From contig CM051462.1 of the NCBI GenBank assembly GCA_028095005.1, positions 127,338,752-127,402,751 of the forward strand: a stretch of 64,000 nucleotides of DNA. Direction: 5' to 3'. The notes below the pieces were generated by a model. That model was not told the DNA's origin and did not search any database. It saw only the letters and a program-made list of their open reading frames with translations. The translations under genes were made by a program, and so were the position numbers. This document shows, one piece after another, positions 24,790 to 36,755 of this stretch (the first letter of the stretch is position 1; each line of letters starts with the position of its first letter). The stretch comes from Rhynchospora pubera. Taxonomy: Eukaryota > Streptophyta > Magnoliopsida > Poales > Cyperaceae.

Positions 24790-26358
24790 ATGGAGAACAC
24801 AATGAGAAAGCTTCAGCAGAGATACAGGCGAGCCTCAGAGGAGATGGAGAAATGGGAGGAGCAGCAATCGTACCTCCTCTCTTCATTCAACAACGCTTCT
24901 TCAATCATTGATCGCCTTCAGGTCCTTAGAGAGTCCAAAAATTATGGCACCCTTCAAAATGTTTCTGGAATTAAGGAGGCACTACTGGCCAAACAATTGG
25001 ACAGCTTAGAGACTTATTTCTTTCAGATGAGACTTACCCTGTAATTTAAGTTTACTCCTAATTTCATCATATCATACATTTTTTCTCTCTCTCTTTTCTA
25101 CTTAGTACTGCTCCAATGTACCACTGTATTTGACCAAACTTGGGTACTACAATTAAACTAGAATTTTTATAGTAAGCCTATGGTTTCCCCCTCTTTGTTG
25201 CAATTAACCCTCGAATGCTAATCTGTTTGTATTCAATTTGCATCTTAGGAAAGAATTTCATGAAATTGTAAAATCTCTTGACAAGATTGCAAGAGATGCT
25301 AATCAGATTGTCAAGTCTGGATCTTCACCGACTTCTAAGCAAATGCAATTGCGGGTTGGTATTTGGTCAAGTCTCAAGGATTGCTTGGATGGTCTCATAT
25401 CAATAAGAGACATGCACCAGGACGAGTATAATTGCTTTTTCTCACTCGCTCTTATCCTTGTCTTCCCTCCTCTTCCTTTCTCTGTCCTTCCCATCCCCCC
25501 TTTTTTTTTTATCCAAAATATGTGGAGCATACTGCCAAATGTATTATATGAAAAACAAATCTGTTACAGCCATTGTCCATATACAGCTAAAAAAAAAATA
25601 AAACAATAAAACACAAAACAATCAAAACAGCAATCCACAAACAGGTACAGAACCAAAAAATTTACATTGGCAAAAGAAAACACTGTACCAGCCCCTTTGT
25701 GGTGCCACATCCTCAGCTTAGCCTCCTGTACAACGTGTTACTGTAGGACAGACGGCTATGGCACAGACTTGTTGGCAATCTCTCTCTCTCTCTCTCTAAA
25801 TAAGTGGGCTTGTGAACCCACCACTTCTCATTACCAAGTGAACAAGAAGTACAAAGTTCAACAGAAAACTAACAAAGATAAAACGGCACTGGTACCACCC
25901 CCAAACTAAGAAGTGAACCCACCACTCTCTCTCTCTCTCTCTTACTCTCTGCATCAATTTAATATAAGAAGTTAAGAACATTAATTGATCTCATAACTAA
26001 CTCTCTTTTTGCAGGTTTGCTCTTAAATCAGCTATAATTTCCTCTTTGTCATGGAAGTCTAGGCAAGTTACAAAACACTACAACCCATGTTCTGACTGTA
26101 AAACTGATTGTGATCTGTCCAGTTGTTTATTAATTGTTACTTTGAATATAATGGTGCAGTTCAGCTGAAATTGCTGACTTCAGAAGACTTCTGATAGACC
26201 AGCCAAATATCCCAAAAGATGAAGGTATTCATTAAGACACAATCATTTTAATTGAATTTTGAAGTTTAAGCATGGTTAGAGCATGTTCCAACTTGCAATT
26301 CCTTTTTGGTGCAGTCCAAACGATACTAGATTTAGTATTTGCAGATGAAATCTCATGA
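24790..26358 (+). CDS. Small conserved plant coiled-coil protein (resembles At5g43822-type uncharacterised proteins), 5 exons
   Basis: Coding exons: 24790-25040, 25249-25425, 26015-26062, 26160-26224, 26315-26358; 585 nt, 194 residues. It starts MENTMRKLQQRYRRASEEM and ends VQTILDLVFADEIS. It is mainly predicted helix: a charged N-terminal heptad-like segment (EEMEKWEEQQSYLLSSF), then KEFHEIVKSLDKIARDANQI, then a conserved-looking DFRRLLIDQPNIPKDE tail. I recall a family of short plant proteins of this layout annotated only as 'uncharacterized protein At5g43822'; that match is from memory. No enzyme motif, signal peptide or membrane segment is seen. Intron 3 has a GC donor (AG|GCAAGT), a recognised minor splice class. 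A 5' UTR intron is likely (donor GTAAGG near 24700, acceptor CAG just before 24783). Its last exon and 3' flank form one arm of a 2.7-kb inverted repeat. Confidence 0.8.
25780..25943. repeat. (CT)n simple repeats in intron 2
   Basis: Two CTCTCTCT runs (about 25781-25797 and 25925-25942) flank a stretch in which AGTGAACCCACCACT-like words occur twice, a local duplication inside the intron. Confidence 0.7.
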
Positions 26359-26786
26359 TCTTCACTCAAAAGCTACAGTAGCAGCAATGAAGAAAGGTTC
26401 GACATAAATTAAGATAACTGATTGCGTCATTCTTCTTGGTATGGAACAATTATATCAATACTCGTATGTATCTAAAGGTTAGGAAAATTGTAGTTCGTGT
26501 AGAGGCTGTTAGCTGAATGACTTGAAACTCTCAAAAAGGTACAAAGATGTATTTTTTTTTATCATTTTTTTTACAAGCACGACAAAAATTAATTGTATGA
26601 TTTTCTCTTTTTGGACTGGTAAATTTTTTATAATAATTTTCTCTGGACCCTTGATGCAATATAGTTTACTGACCGGTCTGTTCAGACCATCTCAATTCCA
26701 TAGTCTCTAGCAGAATTCATGCTGCTTCAGCACCAATTCGTATCAAAATAAGTTACTGGTAATGTTAGTCCACAATTGGACCAGGG
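26277..26786 (+). repeat. Right arm of the 2.7-kb inverted repeat (native gene tail)
   Basis: It covers the last 38 bp of intron 4, exon 5 and about 430 bp of 3' flank. The other arm is at 24063-24555, and the loop between them, about 1.7 kb, is the body of the gene. Since exon 5 here is spliced in frame with exons 1-4, this arm is the native copy. Confidence 0.9.
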
Positions 26787-27751
26787 CTCTACTTGTAGGT
26801 GAATTATTCAAAGAAAGCTACATAATGTCCTCATTCCTCTATTTTGTGTCTTAAAATAAATCTTTTTTTTTTCATTCCTCTGTGATGGTGTGGAATTTAG
26901 TAATCTAGTTTCTGAATTGGTATACAAACATGTCAAAACCACCTATAGTATAATTGTTTCTCCTAACATGTCAAAACCAAGAAACTAGCCCTAGACCCCC
27001 GTTTCATGCTACTAGTCTTTGTGAGAAACTGCAGTACTTAGCATTCTTTAATCTTCTATTTTGACAATCTTTCATTTTGGTATACATTTTGTTATTTTCA
27101 TAGAATTGCAGCCAATTTCTTGTTGGTCTATTTATCTTTTAGTGTTACTGGTACAAAATTATATCTATGTATCACTTTCCTAAATTCAGAAAGAACAAAA
27201 ATTAGAAAAGAACAAAACTAGTTTTTAGCATACTGGTATGACATATGGCTTCATTCCAGTTTGTTATAATTTGGTATGCATCAACCAAATAGTACCTTTG
27301 ACGACTTACTAATTACTATCAATCCATTTATCCAATTATTATGTATCAGATTTATTTGCTCTTGATCATTACTAATTATGTGGTTATTCATTTATGCATT
27401 ATAATTACTCCATCATTTATTTAGTTGATTGCTTAGCGGAGGCCTGTACAGAGCTTGCGAGAGCTCAATTGAAACTCCAAAACATTCGCTCTCACTTAAT
27501 ACCAGTACCAACCCACTGCCTCACCGTACCAGTTCTCGATTCTCTCGTCAAACTAAGCCGACGCGACCCGAACTGACCCCACCAATGTCGTCTCCTCGCT
27601 TCGACGATGCTGTAGAGCCCTTCCCTGACAACTGCGATGGTCGGAGTTGATATCGAATCCAAATCCGTTTCGTTGCGAGCCAACTAAGAAAAAAAATTAA
27701 ACATGTCTCCTTTGTTTAATAGAAGATTTTTTAATTTCAAAGACTCGGGCA
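26787..27751. other. Intergenic DNA left of the Mutator-like element
   Basis: Mostly AT-rich. A GC-richer island at about 27430-27690 has short open frames on both strands (73 and 63 codons) that match no family I know; it could be a gene fragment or a promoter-like region. No feature can be supported. Confidence 0.4.
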
Positions 27752-29019
27752 GGGAAGGGCAGAATCCGGATCCTCTGGACTTCGCATAAAAGAATACCAC
27801 TGGACTTCTCTCAATCTGAACCGTCCGATCTAAACGGACGGTTAGATATTCAGAGGTTGGTTTGATCTGTCGAAAAAAAAGAAAAAACGCAGTTTATACG
27901 GTGCTCTTCTCTTCTCTTTGTATACGCATCATTCTCCGCCTCTCCCTCCGCCTAATAAGCACCAGATCTGTCCCTCCGCCTCCGCCTCATCTGCTCTCGA
28001 AGCACCTCCCCTGGCACCTCTGCCCCTTTTCGGAACCCTAGATCTACACATCCGCCTCATCCCTTCTCACAGTACTCCGAACTTCACGTCTCCAAGCACC
28101 TCCGCCTCCTCTCGAAACTCTAAGATGTTATAATAAAGGTCAGATGGAATAGTGTAGTTATTAAGAGTTATTAGTAGTTATAAGGGATACTGGTACGATG
28201 CTGGTAGCAATTTGGTAAATTGCTATGCTTGTTAGACCATAAAAATTGTTGTGATCGAATTATGCTGATAACAATTTACTGGTGGAATTCTATGCTGGTT
28301 AGACCACAATTAGTTGTACAATAATGATTCTAAGTTTAATCGATGGTTGCACTTTAGAATAGATATGTTCCCTCTTTTCATTATGCCTATTTTGGGATTC
28401 AAGAAGCAGTTTTTTTTAATTATTATTATTTTTTTTTATGAAGTGTATAGTCTGCTTAATTGGCTCCTAAGCCATGGGATTGTTTCATTTGATAATATAT
28501 ATGTTTAGACCACAGCATTTTTTGTTTTAATGTTTAGACCACTGCACATCTCACAGCACTAGAATTTCTCTCACCAAAATTGAAGTAAATAAAGGTCAGA
28601 TGTTACTTTAAATTTTGAAAATTCTTGTATTAAATTTGTTTGTTTATGACACATTCTACTAATTTTGCACCAAATCCTAGACTCACCAGAACACTGAACT
28701 TTTTACCTTTTCTGATCATATTGTGTTATGAGAATCCAAGAGAGTAAACTGTGTGGTGTTATGTCGTCAAGAAGCAATCGGGGGGCCGTCAAGAAGCAAT
28801 TAAACATTAAGAAAGATGGGGGGGTGATGAATTTAATTTGAAGGCTATAATCGCTGGATTTGCAATAGTCTTATGTGTGATTGTAATCTTGCTTTGCATA
28901 TTAATTGCAACAGTTAGAAAATGTTGTTATTAAATTTAGGATTATATTGTAATCTTATGTCTTGATGACTCGATAGGAAAGCACTGTTGTCTTTGCTTGT
29001 ATAAGAATTAGCTTCTAAA

Positions 29020-29145
29020 GCTATAGGTTATCTTTCTCCTTGAGTGATATGCTATGTTGTATAGCTTAACTTTCTCCTTGAGTGGTATACTGTGTTGTAT
29101 AGCTTAACTTTCTATTTGAATGATATGCTGTGTTGTATGCTTCTA
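29020..29145. repeat. Tandem repeat of about 47 bp inside the MULE
   Basis: The unit TATAGCTTAACTTTCTCCTT, then GAGTG(A/G)TATGCT(A/G)TGTTG, occurs about three times and a partial copy follows near 29160-29180. Confidence 0.7.
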
Positions 29146-29409
29146 AAGCTATAGAACTTGCCTGTGATATGCTGTGTTGTACAGATGCATACCAGACGCA
29201 TACCAGTTTTGCTGATTTTTGTAGATTACGTAAAATACAATGTACATCATTAAATAAAATCTTTAATGGGTTATATGCTCATCAATTTATTATGTTAGTT
29301 ATTATTAATTCTCAATTGCAGTTTTATCAATATTATTTTTAAAATTGAGTGCTAGGCTTGCCTAGCCCAAAAGCTGAATTAAAAATAAATGCTAAGCTGG
29401 TCAATTACC

Positions 29410-29690
29410 AGTGGTACATTGACGCAATTACATCATTAAATAAAATCTAGACACATACATAGAGCAATTAGAAAATAAACATCATTAAATAAAAACACAA
29501 ACATATCTTCTATGAACATCTGGACACAAACATTGACGCATACAGAGAGCAATTTCCTATGAACATCTGGACACAAACATACCAGTGGTACATCAAAATA
29601 CCAGTGGACACAAACATACCAGTGGTACATCTGAACATCATTAAATAAATACACAAACATATCTTCTATGAACATCATTAAACAAAAACA
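29410..29690. repeat. Irregular short repeats inside the MULE
   Basis: The words ATACCAGTGGTACAT, ACACAAACAT and GAACATCATTAAATAAA recur several times in mixed order, with CTTCTATGAACATC repeated. This is a scrambled minisatellite-like patch; the 85-codon minus-strand frame across it is repeat-derived. Confidence 0.65.
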
Positions 29691-30612
29691 CACTTGAAAT
29701 TAAAAAAGGTCATACATCAAAATATCATTTATGCAATTAGTCAGGTCCAACTCCATATCTAATGAATTTGATGAACTGCCATGTGTCAACCAACTGCATA
29801 CTAGTCAGGTCCAGTGCAGTTTTGTTGTTCAGTGTTATTGGACAACAAATAATCCAAATTCAACATAGGTTACAGTAAGTGAAAAATCTAATACAATTTA
29901 TCTAATTTTATTCAGTTTCATTTTATGTGCTTTTTGTTCATCTTTCGAGGGTTAGATATGCTCATGAAGGCTGCTGAGAAAGATTGCACCTCTTTGTTCA
30001 GTATTCTTTCTTTGTTACCATACTGTCTTTACCAATTATGGCACCAGTTTTTACCAGTACAAAATCGAACTGATACCAAACTAGTACCAGTTGGACATTA
30101 ATCCATTCTTCCAATTATTTGGTTGATTTTTTTTGTCGTTTGTTGCTTGAAATTTAAAGCATAGCCACTATGTGATATTCTTGGCAGCTAGTATATACCT
30201 TAATCAAATCAAAGATAAGTATCATGCATGGATAAATGCCGAGTTTCTATTGGAAAAATGCCTAGTTGGATTTCTGGATGTTAGACAACGGAGATCTTGT
30301 GAGAGAGAAGAGAGTATTTTCACCTCCACAATTTTGCTCCAGAACGAGAGAGCAGAGGTCTAGCCCGAGAGAGGAGACCGCACATCCACAATTTTCTCTC
30401 TTCGATTTCGTGCGCCGAAAGAATTTGGCGACGAAGGGAAGGTATACGAATTTGTATTCCGTATACGTTTTTCTTTTTTTTATATATTTTCGATAGATCA
30501 AACTAACTTCTGGACATCTAACCGTCCGTTTTAAATGGACGGTTCACATTGAGAGAAGTGCAGTGGTCTTCTTTTATGCAAAGTCCAGAGGATCTGGATT
30601 CGGGAAGGGCAG

Positions 30613-31664
30613 CTTGAAGAGAGAAGGGATTTTTCTGTATCTATTCTGATTCGTTCAATTTTGATTAAACAATACGCATCAAACGACTGCTCGGCACAGT
30701 CCTTTTAAAGGACTGTCGAGGATGTGGATCGGCTGAACTGCATCATCCTTCAACTCTTTTCGTATTTATTAAACAAAATAAATAGCTGATTGAATAATGG
30801 TAAAAGTGGTACCAATTGGAAGAAATTTTTGTAACCAGAAAAGAAGCATACAAATGGCCGAGCCCTAGCCATGGTAAAAGACGAGAATTAAAATTTTGAA
30901 ACAAATAGAAAATTTTATTGTTGAAAAGTACAATAGAGGCCTTTCTCTAGTGAATCTAAAAAAGTTCGAATTTTCGTAGAGGGTTTCAAAAGAGAGATTT
31001 ATAAAAATTAATTTTTTTCCGACATTGCATTGCAGAAATGGACGGGAAGGTCGATTGTCAGGGATTAAGGAATTTTTCTTCCAAAAATTTAAATTTTATT
31101 TTTTCAGAATTAAAGAGTTGTAAAAAGTAATCAAAAGGATATAAATCTATACTAACTCTAATTAGAGGGGTTATTTCCAATTGCATAAGATTGGAGGGGA
31201 TATGGCTAAATTTTTTTTTTTAGAAATCCGTAAAAATTTGGATATAAACCCCTCTAATCTTCTCTAATCGATTAAAATTGGATATAAATAATCTAATTTT
31301 ATTTTATTTAAATATAAACTCTTTTTATTTTTTACCTATATTTTTTAAGGAAAAACATCTAAATTTTATATTTATGACTAAAATACTCTCTCCACTCTGC
31401 ATTCTAGTTAGGAACTATTTCTCCCTGCCTGGCCTAAGTATCCTCTTCTCAAGCGCTACTCTTTCCAAATTTCTGTTATTAAATTTTGAAATTTGCTAAT
31501 TCTGTCGTTCTATAAATTATAACTTTTTCCACGAAAAAATAAGAAAAAAAATATAATGTTTACATTACTTGATTTTGCATTCTTATGGTTTTGGTTTCTC
31601 TTGCAAGAGCATACACTATAGAGCTATTCATGGCTCAAAACTCAACAAAGGGTGTTAATTTATG
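30613..31664. other. Intergenic DNA between the MULE and the satellite block
   Basis: AT-rich with long T and A runs. No gene, RNA or repeat with clear limits was recognised. The first recognisable satellite word, TTACTTATTCAAAATGATTG, appears at about 31675. Confidence 0.5.
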
Positions 31665-34600
31665 ATCTCACATTCTTACTTATTCAAAATGATTGGATTA
31701 TACATAGTAATTATATGATGTGCAAATAATAAATATTATGAGCGTTATTTCAGCATTTCAAGAGACTTTGCATTTTTTTAAATCATTTGATCACAATAAT
31801 CTAAATAAGCTCTTTATATAGTCTAGAATATGTTTCTGATCTTACTTATTCAAAATGGTTGGATTATACATAATAATTATGCATATAATATGCATGTAAT
31901 GAATATTATGAGCATTATTTCCTCATTTCAAGCGATTCTGTAATCATTTTAAGCCATTTGATCACAATAATCTATATTAAATTTTTTATATAGTGTAGAA
32001 TAAGCTTATGCTATTACTTATTCAAAAATGATTGGATTATACATAATAATTACATAAATCATGTGTAAATAATAAAAATTTTGAGTACCATTTGAACATT
32101 TCAAACGGTTTTGCATTCATTTTAAGTCGTTTGATCAAAATAACATATATTTAAGCTCTTTATATAGTCTAGAATATATTTTCAATCTTACTTATTCAAA
32201 ATGATTGGATTATAAATAGTAATTACGCATATAATGTGCATATAATGCAAATTATGAGTATCATTTTATCATTTCAAGTGAATTTGCATTCATTTTAAGT
32301 CATTTGATCACAATAATCTATATTTAAGCTCTTTATATAATCTAAAATATATTTCTAATCTTACTTATTATAAATGATAGGATTATGCATAGTAATTATG
32401 CATATAATGCGCAAATAATGTAAATTCTGAATATCATTTGAACATTTAAACTCCTTAGACTATATATTTCTAAATAATATTTGAGCATTTCAATCATCTT
32501 TGAATTTATTCTAAGTCATTTCTTCACAATAATCTACATTAAAACTCTCTATACTGTATAGAATATGATTCATATATTATTTATTCAAAAATGATTGGAT
32601 TATACATAATAATTATGCATATCAAGGGTAAATAATGCATATTCAGAGTATCTTTTGAGCATTTCAATCATTTTTTAATTCATTTGAAGTCATTTCATCA
32701 CAATAATCTTTATGTAAACTCTCCATACTGTCTAGAATGTGATACGGATCTTACTTATCCAAGAATATTGGATTATACCAAGTAATTGCACATATAAAGT
32801 GCAAAACTCTCATTCTGAGTAATTTGAGCATTTCAACCATTTCTGAATTCATTCTAAGTCATTTCCTTACAATAATCTACATATAAAATCTCCATAAGGT
32901 CTAGAATATAATTTAGATCTTACTTATTCATAAATATTGAATTATACTAACTAATTATGCACGTAAATTGCAAAAAACTCTCATTCTGAGTAATTTGAAC
33001 ATTTCAACCGTTTTTGAATGCATTCTAAAACATTTCTTCACAATAATCTACATTTAAACACTCCATATAGTTTAGAATCTGATTCATATCCTACTTATTA
33101 AAAAAGATTGAATTATACCAAGTAATTATGCATATAAAGTGCAAATAACTCATATTTTGAGCAATATTTGAGCATTTCAATCGTTTCTGAATTCATTCTA
33201 AGTAATTTCTTCACGATGATCTACATTCAAATTTTCTATACGGTATGTACAATATGATTCAGGTCCTACTTATTCAAGAAGATTGAATTATACCAAGTAA
33301 TTACGCATATAAAGTGCAAATAACTCTCATTCTGAGTAATTTGAGCATTTCAACCATTTATAAAATTTATTATAAATTATTTCTTCACAATAATCTATAT
33401 TTAAACTCTCTATACTGTATATAATACGATTCATATCTTATTTATTCAAAAAGAAAGAATTATACCATGTAATTACGCATATGAAGTGCAAATAAATCTC
33501 ATTCTAACTAATTTGAGCATTTCAACCGTTTCTGAATTCATTTTAAGATATTTCTTTACAATAATCTATATTAAACTCTTCCATACGGTCTAGAATATAA
33601 TTCAGCTTTTATTTATTCAAAAAAAAAGTGGATTATAGCAAGTAATTACGCATATAAAGTGCAAATAATGCAATTTTAAGTATCATTTGAGCATTTTAAT
33701 CATTTGTGGATTCATTCTAAGTCATGTTATCACAATAATCTACATTTAAACTCTATATACTGTCCAGAATATGATTCATATCTTATTTATTCAAAAAGAT
33801 TGGATTATACCAAGTAATTACGCATATAAAGTGCAAATAACTCACATTCTGAGTAATTTGAGCATTTCAACTGTTTCTGAATTCATTCTAAGAAATTTCT
33901 TTACAATAATCTACATTTAAACTTTTCATATGGTTTAGAATATGATTCAGATCTTACTTATTCAAAAAGATTGGATTATACCAATAATCTACATTTAAAC
34001 TCTCTATATTGTATAGAATATGATTCATATCTTATTTATTAAAAAAAATTGAATTATACATAATAATTACGCATATAAAATGCAAATATTATGCATATTT
34101 TGAGTATCATTTTAGCATTTCAACCGTTTTTTAATTCATTTCTTGTTATTTCATCACAATAATGTACATTTAAACCCTCCAAACTGTCTATAATACGATT
34201 CTGATCTTACTTATCCAAGAAGATTGGATTATACCAAGTAATTATGCAAATAAATTGCAAAACTCTAATTCTGAGTAATTTTAGCATTTCAACCGTTTCT
34301 GAATTCATTCTAAGTCATTTCTTCACAATAATCTACATTTAAACTCTACATACGATACAAAATATGATTCAGGTCTTACTTATTCATAAAGATTGGATTA
34401 TACCAAGTAATTACGCATATAAATTGCAAATAACTCTTATTCTAAGTAATTTGAGAATTTCAACCATTTCTGAATTCATTCTAAGTCATTTCTTCTCAAT
34501 AATCTATATTCAAACTCTCCAAATGGTATAAAATATGATTCAGGTCCTACTTATTCAAAATAAATTGGATTATACCAAGTAATTACGCATATAAAGTGCA

Positions 34601-34715
34601 AATAAATCTCATTCTGAGTAATATGAGCATTTCAACTGTTTCTGAATTAATTATAAGACATTTTCTTCATAATAATCTACATTTAAACACTCTATACGGT
34701 CTTGAATACGATTCA

Positions 34716-34899
34716 AAACCTGGCATATACCCCACCTTTCACAAGCATAGAAGAGGATCAGTAAAATGAAGTAAACCCCAAATCAGCAAATACATTATCT
34801 CCAATGCCAATTGCCACATGTCAAGAGACCAATGGCCAGCCAATGAGATGGTGAAATTCAAGTAAAACACATCATGTGAAACAAACATCCAAATTGATA
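34716..34899. other. Unidentified 184-bp insertion in the satellite
   Basis: Satellite sequence breaks after ATACGATTCA and resumes at CTTATTCAAAAAGGTC. The intervening AAACCTGGCATATACCCC to ATCCAAATTGATA is unlike the monomer and less AT-rich. No inverted termini, tail or coding frame identifies it. Confidence 0.6.
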
Positions 34900-36007
34900 C
34901 TTATTCAAAAAGGTCAAATTATACCAAGTAATTACTTAAAGTGCAAATAACTCTCATTCCGAGTAATATTTGAGCATTTTCGACCGTTTCTGAATTCATT
35001 CTAAGTCATTTCTACACAATAATTTACATTTTTAAGCACTACATACGGTTTAGAATATGATTCAGCTCCTACCTATTTAAAAACATTGGATTATACCAAG
35101 TAATTACGCATAAAAAGTGCATATAATTCTCATTATGAGTAATATTCTAACATTTCAACTATTTCTGAATTCATTCTAAATCATTTATTCATAATAATCT
35201 ACATTTAAACTCTTTATACTGTATAGAATATGGTTCATATCTTATTTATTCGAAAAAGACTGGATTATACAAAATAATTACGCATATAAAATACTAATAA
35301 TGCCTATTCAAAGTAATATTTGAGCATTTCAACTGTTAATTTCAAGTCATTTCATTACAATAATCATCATTTAAACTAATTATAGTGTCTTGAATATGAT
35401 TCAGATGTTATTTATTCGAAAGGATTAGATTATACATGGTAATTATGCATATAAAATGCAAATAATACAATTCTGAGCATCATTTGAGCATTCCAATCGT
35501 TTCTGGATTCATTCTAAGTCATTTCATCACACTAATCAACACTGAAACTAATTATATTGTCTAGAATATCATTCATATATTATTTAATAAAAAATATTGG
35601 ATTATATATGGTAATTACACATATAAAGTGCAAATAATGCAATTCTGAGCATCATTTGAGCATTTCAATCTTTTTTGGGATTATTCTAAGTTATATCATC
35701 ACAATAATCTACATTTATACTCTTTATTAAAAAATATTGGACTTTTACACAAGGTAAAATTACGCATATAAAGAGCTAATAATACAATTTCGAGCATCAT
35801 TTGAGCATTTCAATCGTTTCTGGATTCGTTCTAAGTCATTTCCTCACAATAATCTACATTTAAACTCTCTATACTCTACAGAATATGATTTATATGTTAT
35901 TTATTCAAAAAGATTGGAATATACAAGGAAATTATGCGTATAAAGTGCAAATAGTACAATTCTGAGCATCATTTGAGCATTTCAATCGTTTTTATATTCA
36001 TTTTAAG

Positions 36008-36181
36008 CAAGGTTTTAAAATGCGGTTTAGCGGTTGGGTGGTGATTTAACATTTATCGGTGATAAAACGGTAATATAACGGATAAAGCGGTGATATAACG
36101 GATAAAACGGTTGTGCGGTATGAACAAAAACCAAGATAAAACGACGATAAAACGAAAAAAATGGAGTTTTTTAAAAGCTTG
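36008..36181. mobile_element. hAT-type MITE, 174 bp
   Basis: Termini CAAGGTTTTAAAA and TTTTAAAAGCTTG are inverted repeats with one mismatch, flanked by an 8-bp direct repeat ATTTTAAG at 36000-36007 and 36182-36189. An 8-bp target duplication is the hAT signature. The interior carries short repeats around GATAAAACGG and has no coding frame. Confidence 0.85.
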
Positions 36182-36387
36182 ATTTTAAGTCATTACACAA
36201 CTATAATCAACATTTAAACTCTATACTGTCAAGAATATGATTTGCATGTTATATATTCAAAAAGATTGGATTGTACATGGTAATTATGCATATAAATTGC
36301 AAATAGTGCAATTCTGATAATTATTTGTGCATTTCAACCGTCTCTATGTGCGTTCTAAGTCATTGCATCACAATAATCTATATTTAA

Positions 36388-36731
36388 TGACACCGATCAA
36401 GAGTTTTAATTAGTCAAAAGTGAGTTAATAGTCTGTTATGATAATTTGTGCTATCTTTGTGGTCTTCTAAGAGTTTATTTAATGTGTTTTGGTATTAGAA
36501 AAAGTGGTTGAGATATTATATTAATGTGTAGTGGGTTTTCAATGTAGTAGAATGCTATATAAGCTGAACATCATGATGTAATAAGGAGATTTTTGAATTA
36601 TTACGAATTTTACTTGTGAGTTGAGTTTATCTCCTCTTTTATCCACTGTTGGGTTGAGTTCTTACTCCTCTTCTAGTGATGTATCATTACGCTTGCTAGT
36701 TTCTCTAAGTCTCCCGATCTGAACGGCGTCA
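36388..36731 (+). repeat. 5' LTR
   Basis: 344 bp, TG to CA termini, with a TATATAAG promoter-like word near its middle (about 36558). Confidence 0.93.
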
Positions 36732-36733
36732 TT

Positions 36734-36745
36734 TGGTATCAGAGC
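36734..36745 (+). other. Primer-binding site for tRNA-iMet
   Basis: TGGTATCAGAGC matches the complement of the 3' end of initiator tRNA-Met and is in the expected place just inside the 5' LTR. Confidence 0.9.
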
Positions 36746-36755
36746 TTCTTCAGGT

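Larger units (their letters stand above)
27762..30601. mobile_element. Non-autonomous Mutator-like element (MULE) with long TIRs
   Basis: The left end (GAATCCGGATCCTCTGGAC, continuing about 120 bp through ACCGTCCGATCTAAACGGAC to TTTGATCTGTCGA) is the inverted match of the right end (TCGATAGATCAAACTAAC to GGATCTGGATTC). It is flanked by a direct repeat GGGAAGGGCA(G) at 27752-27761 and 30602-30611. Long TIRs with a 9-11 bp target duplication define Mutator-like elements. No MURA transposase was seen in the 2.6-kb interior, so it is non-autonomous. The interior holds a GC-rich CTCCGCCT-repeat stretch (27925-28130) and internal tandem repeats and may include captured host sequence. Confidence 0.85.

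Noticed and set aside
27429..27690. GC-rich island with 73-codon (+) and 63-codon (-) frames
   Set aside because: Neither product has a recognisable family and both are open at once; possible gene fragment but unsupported.
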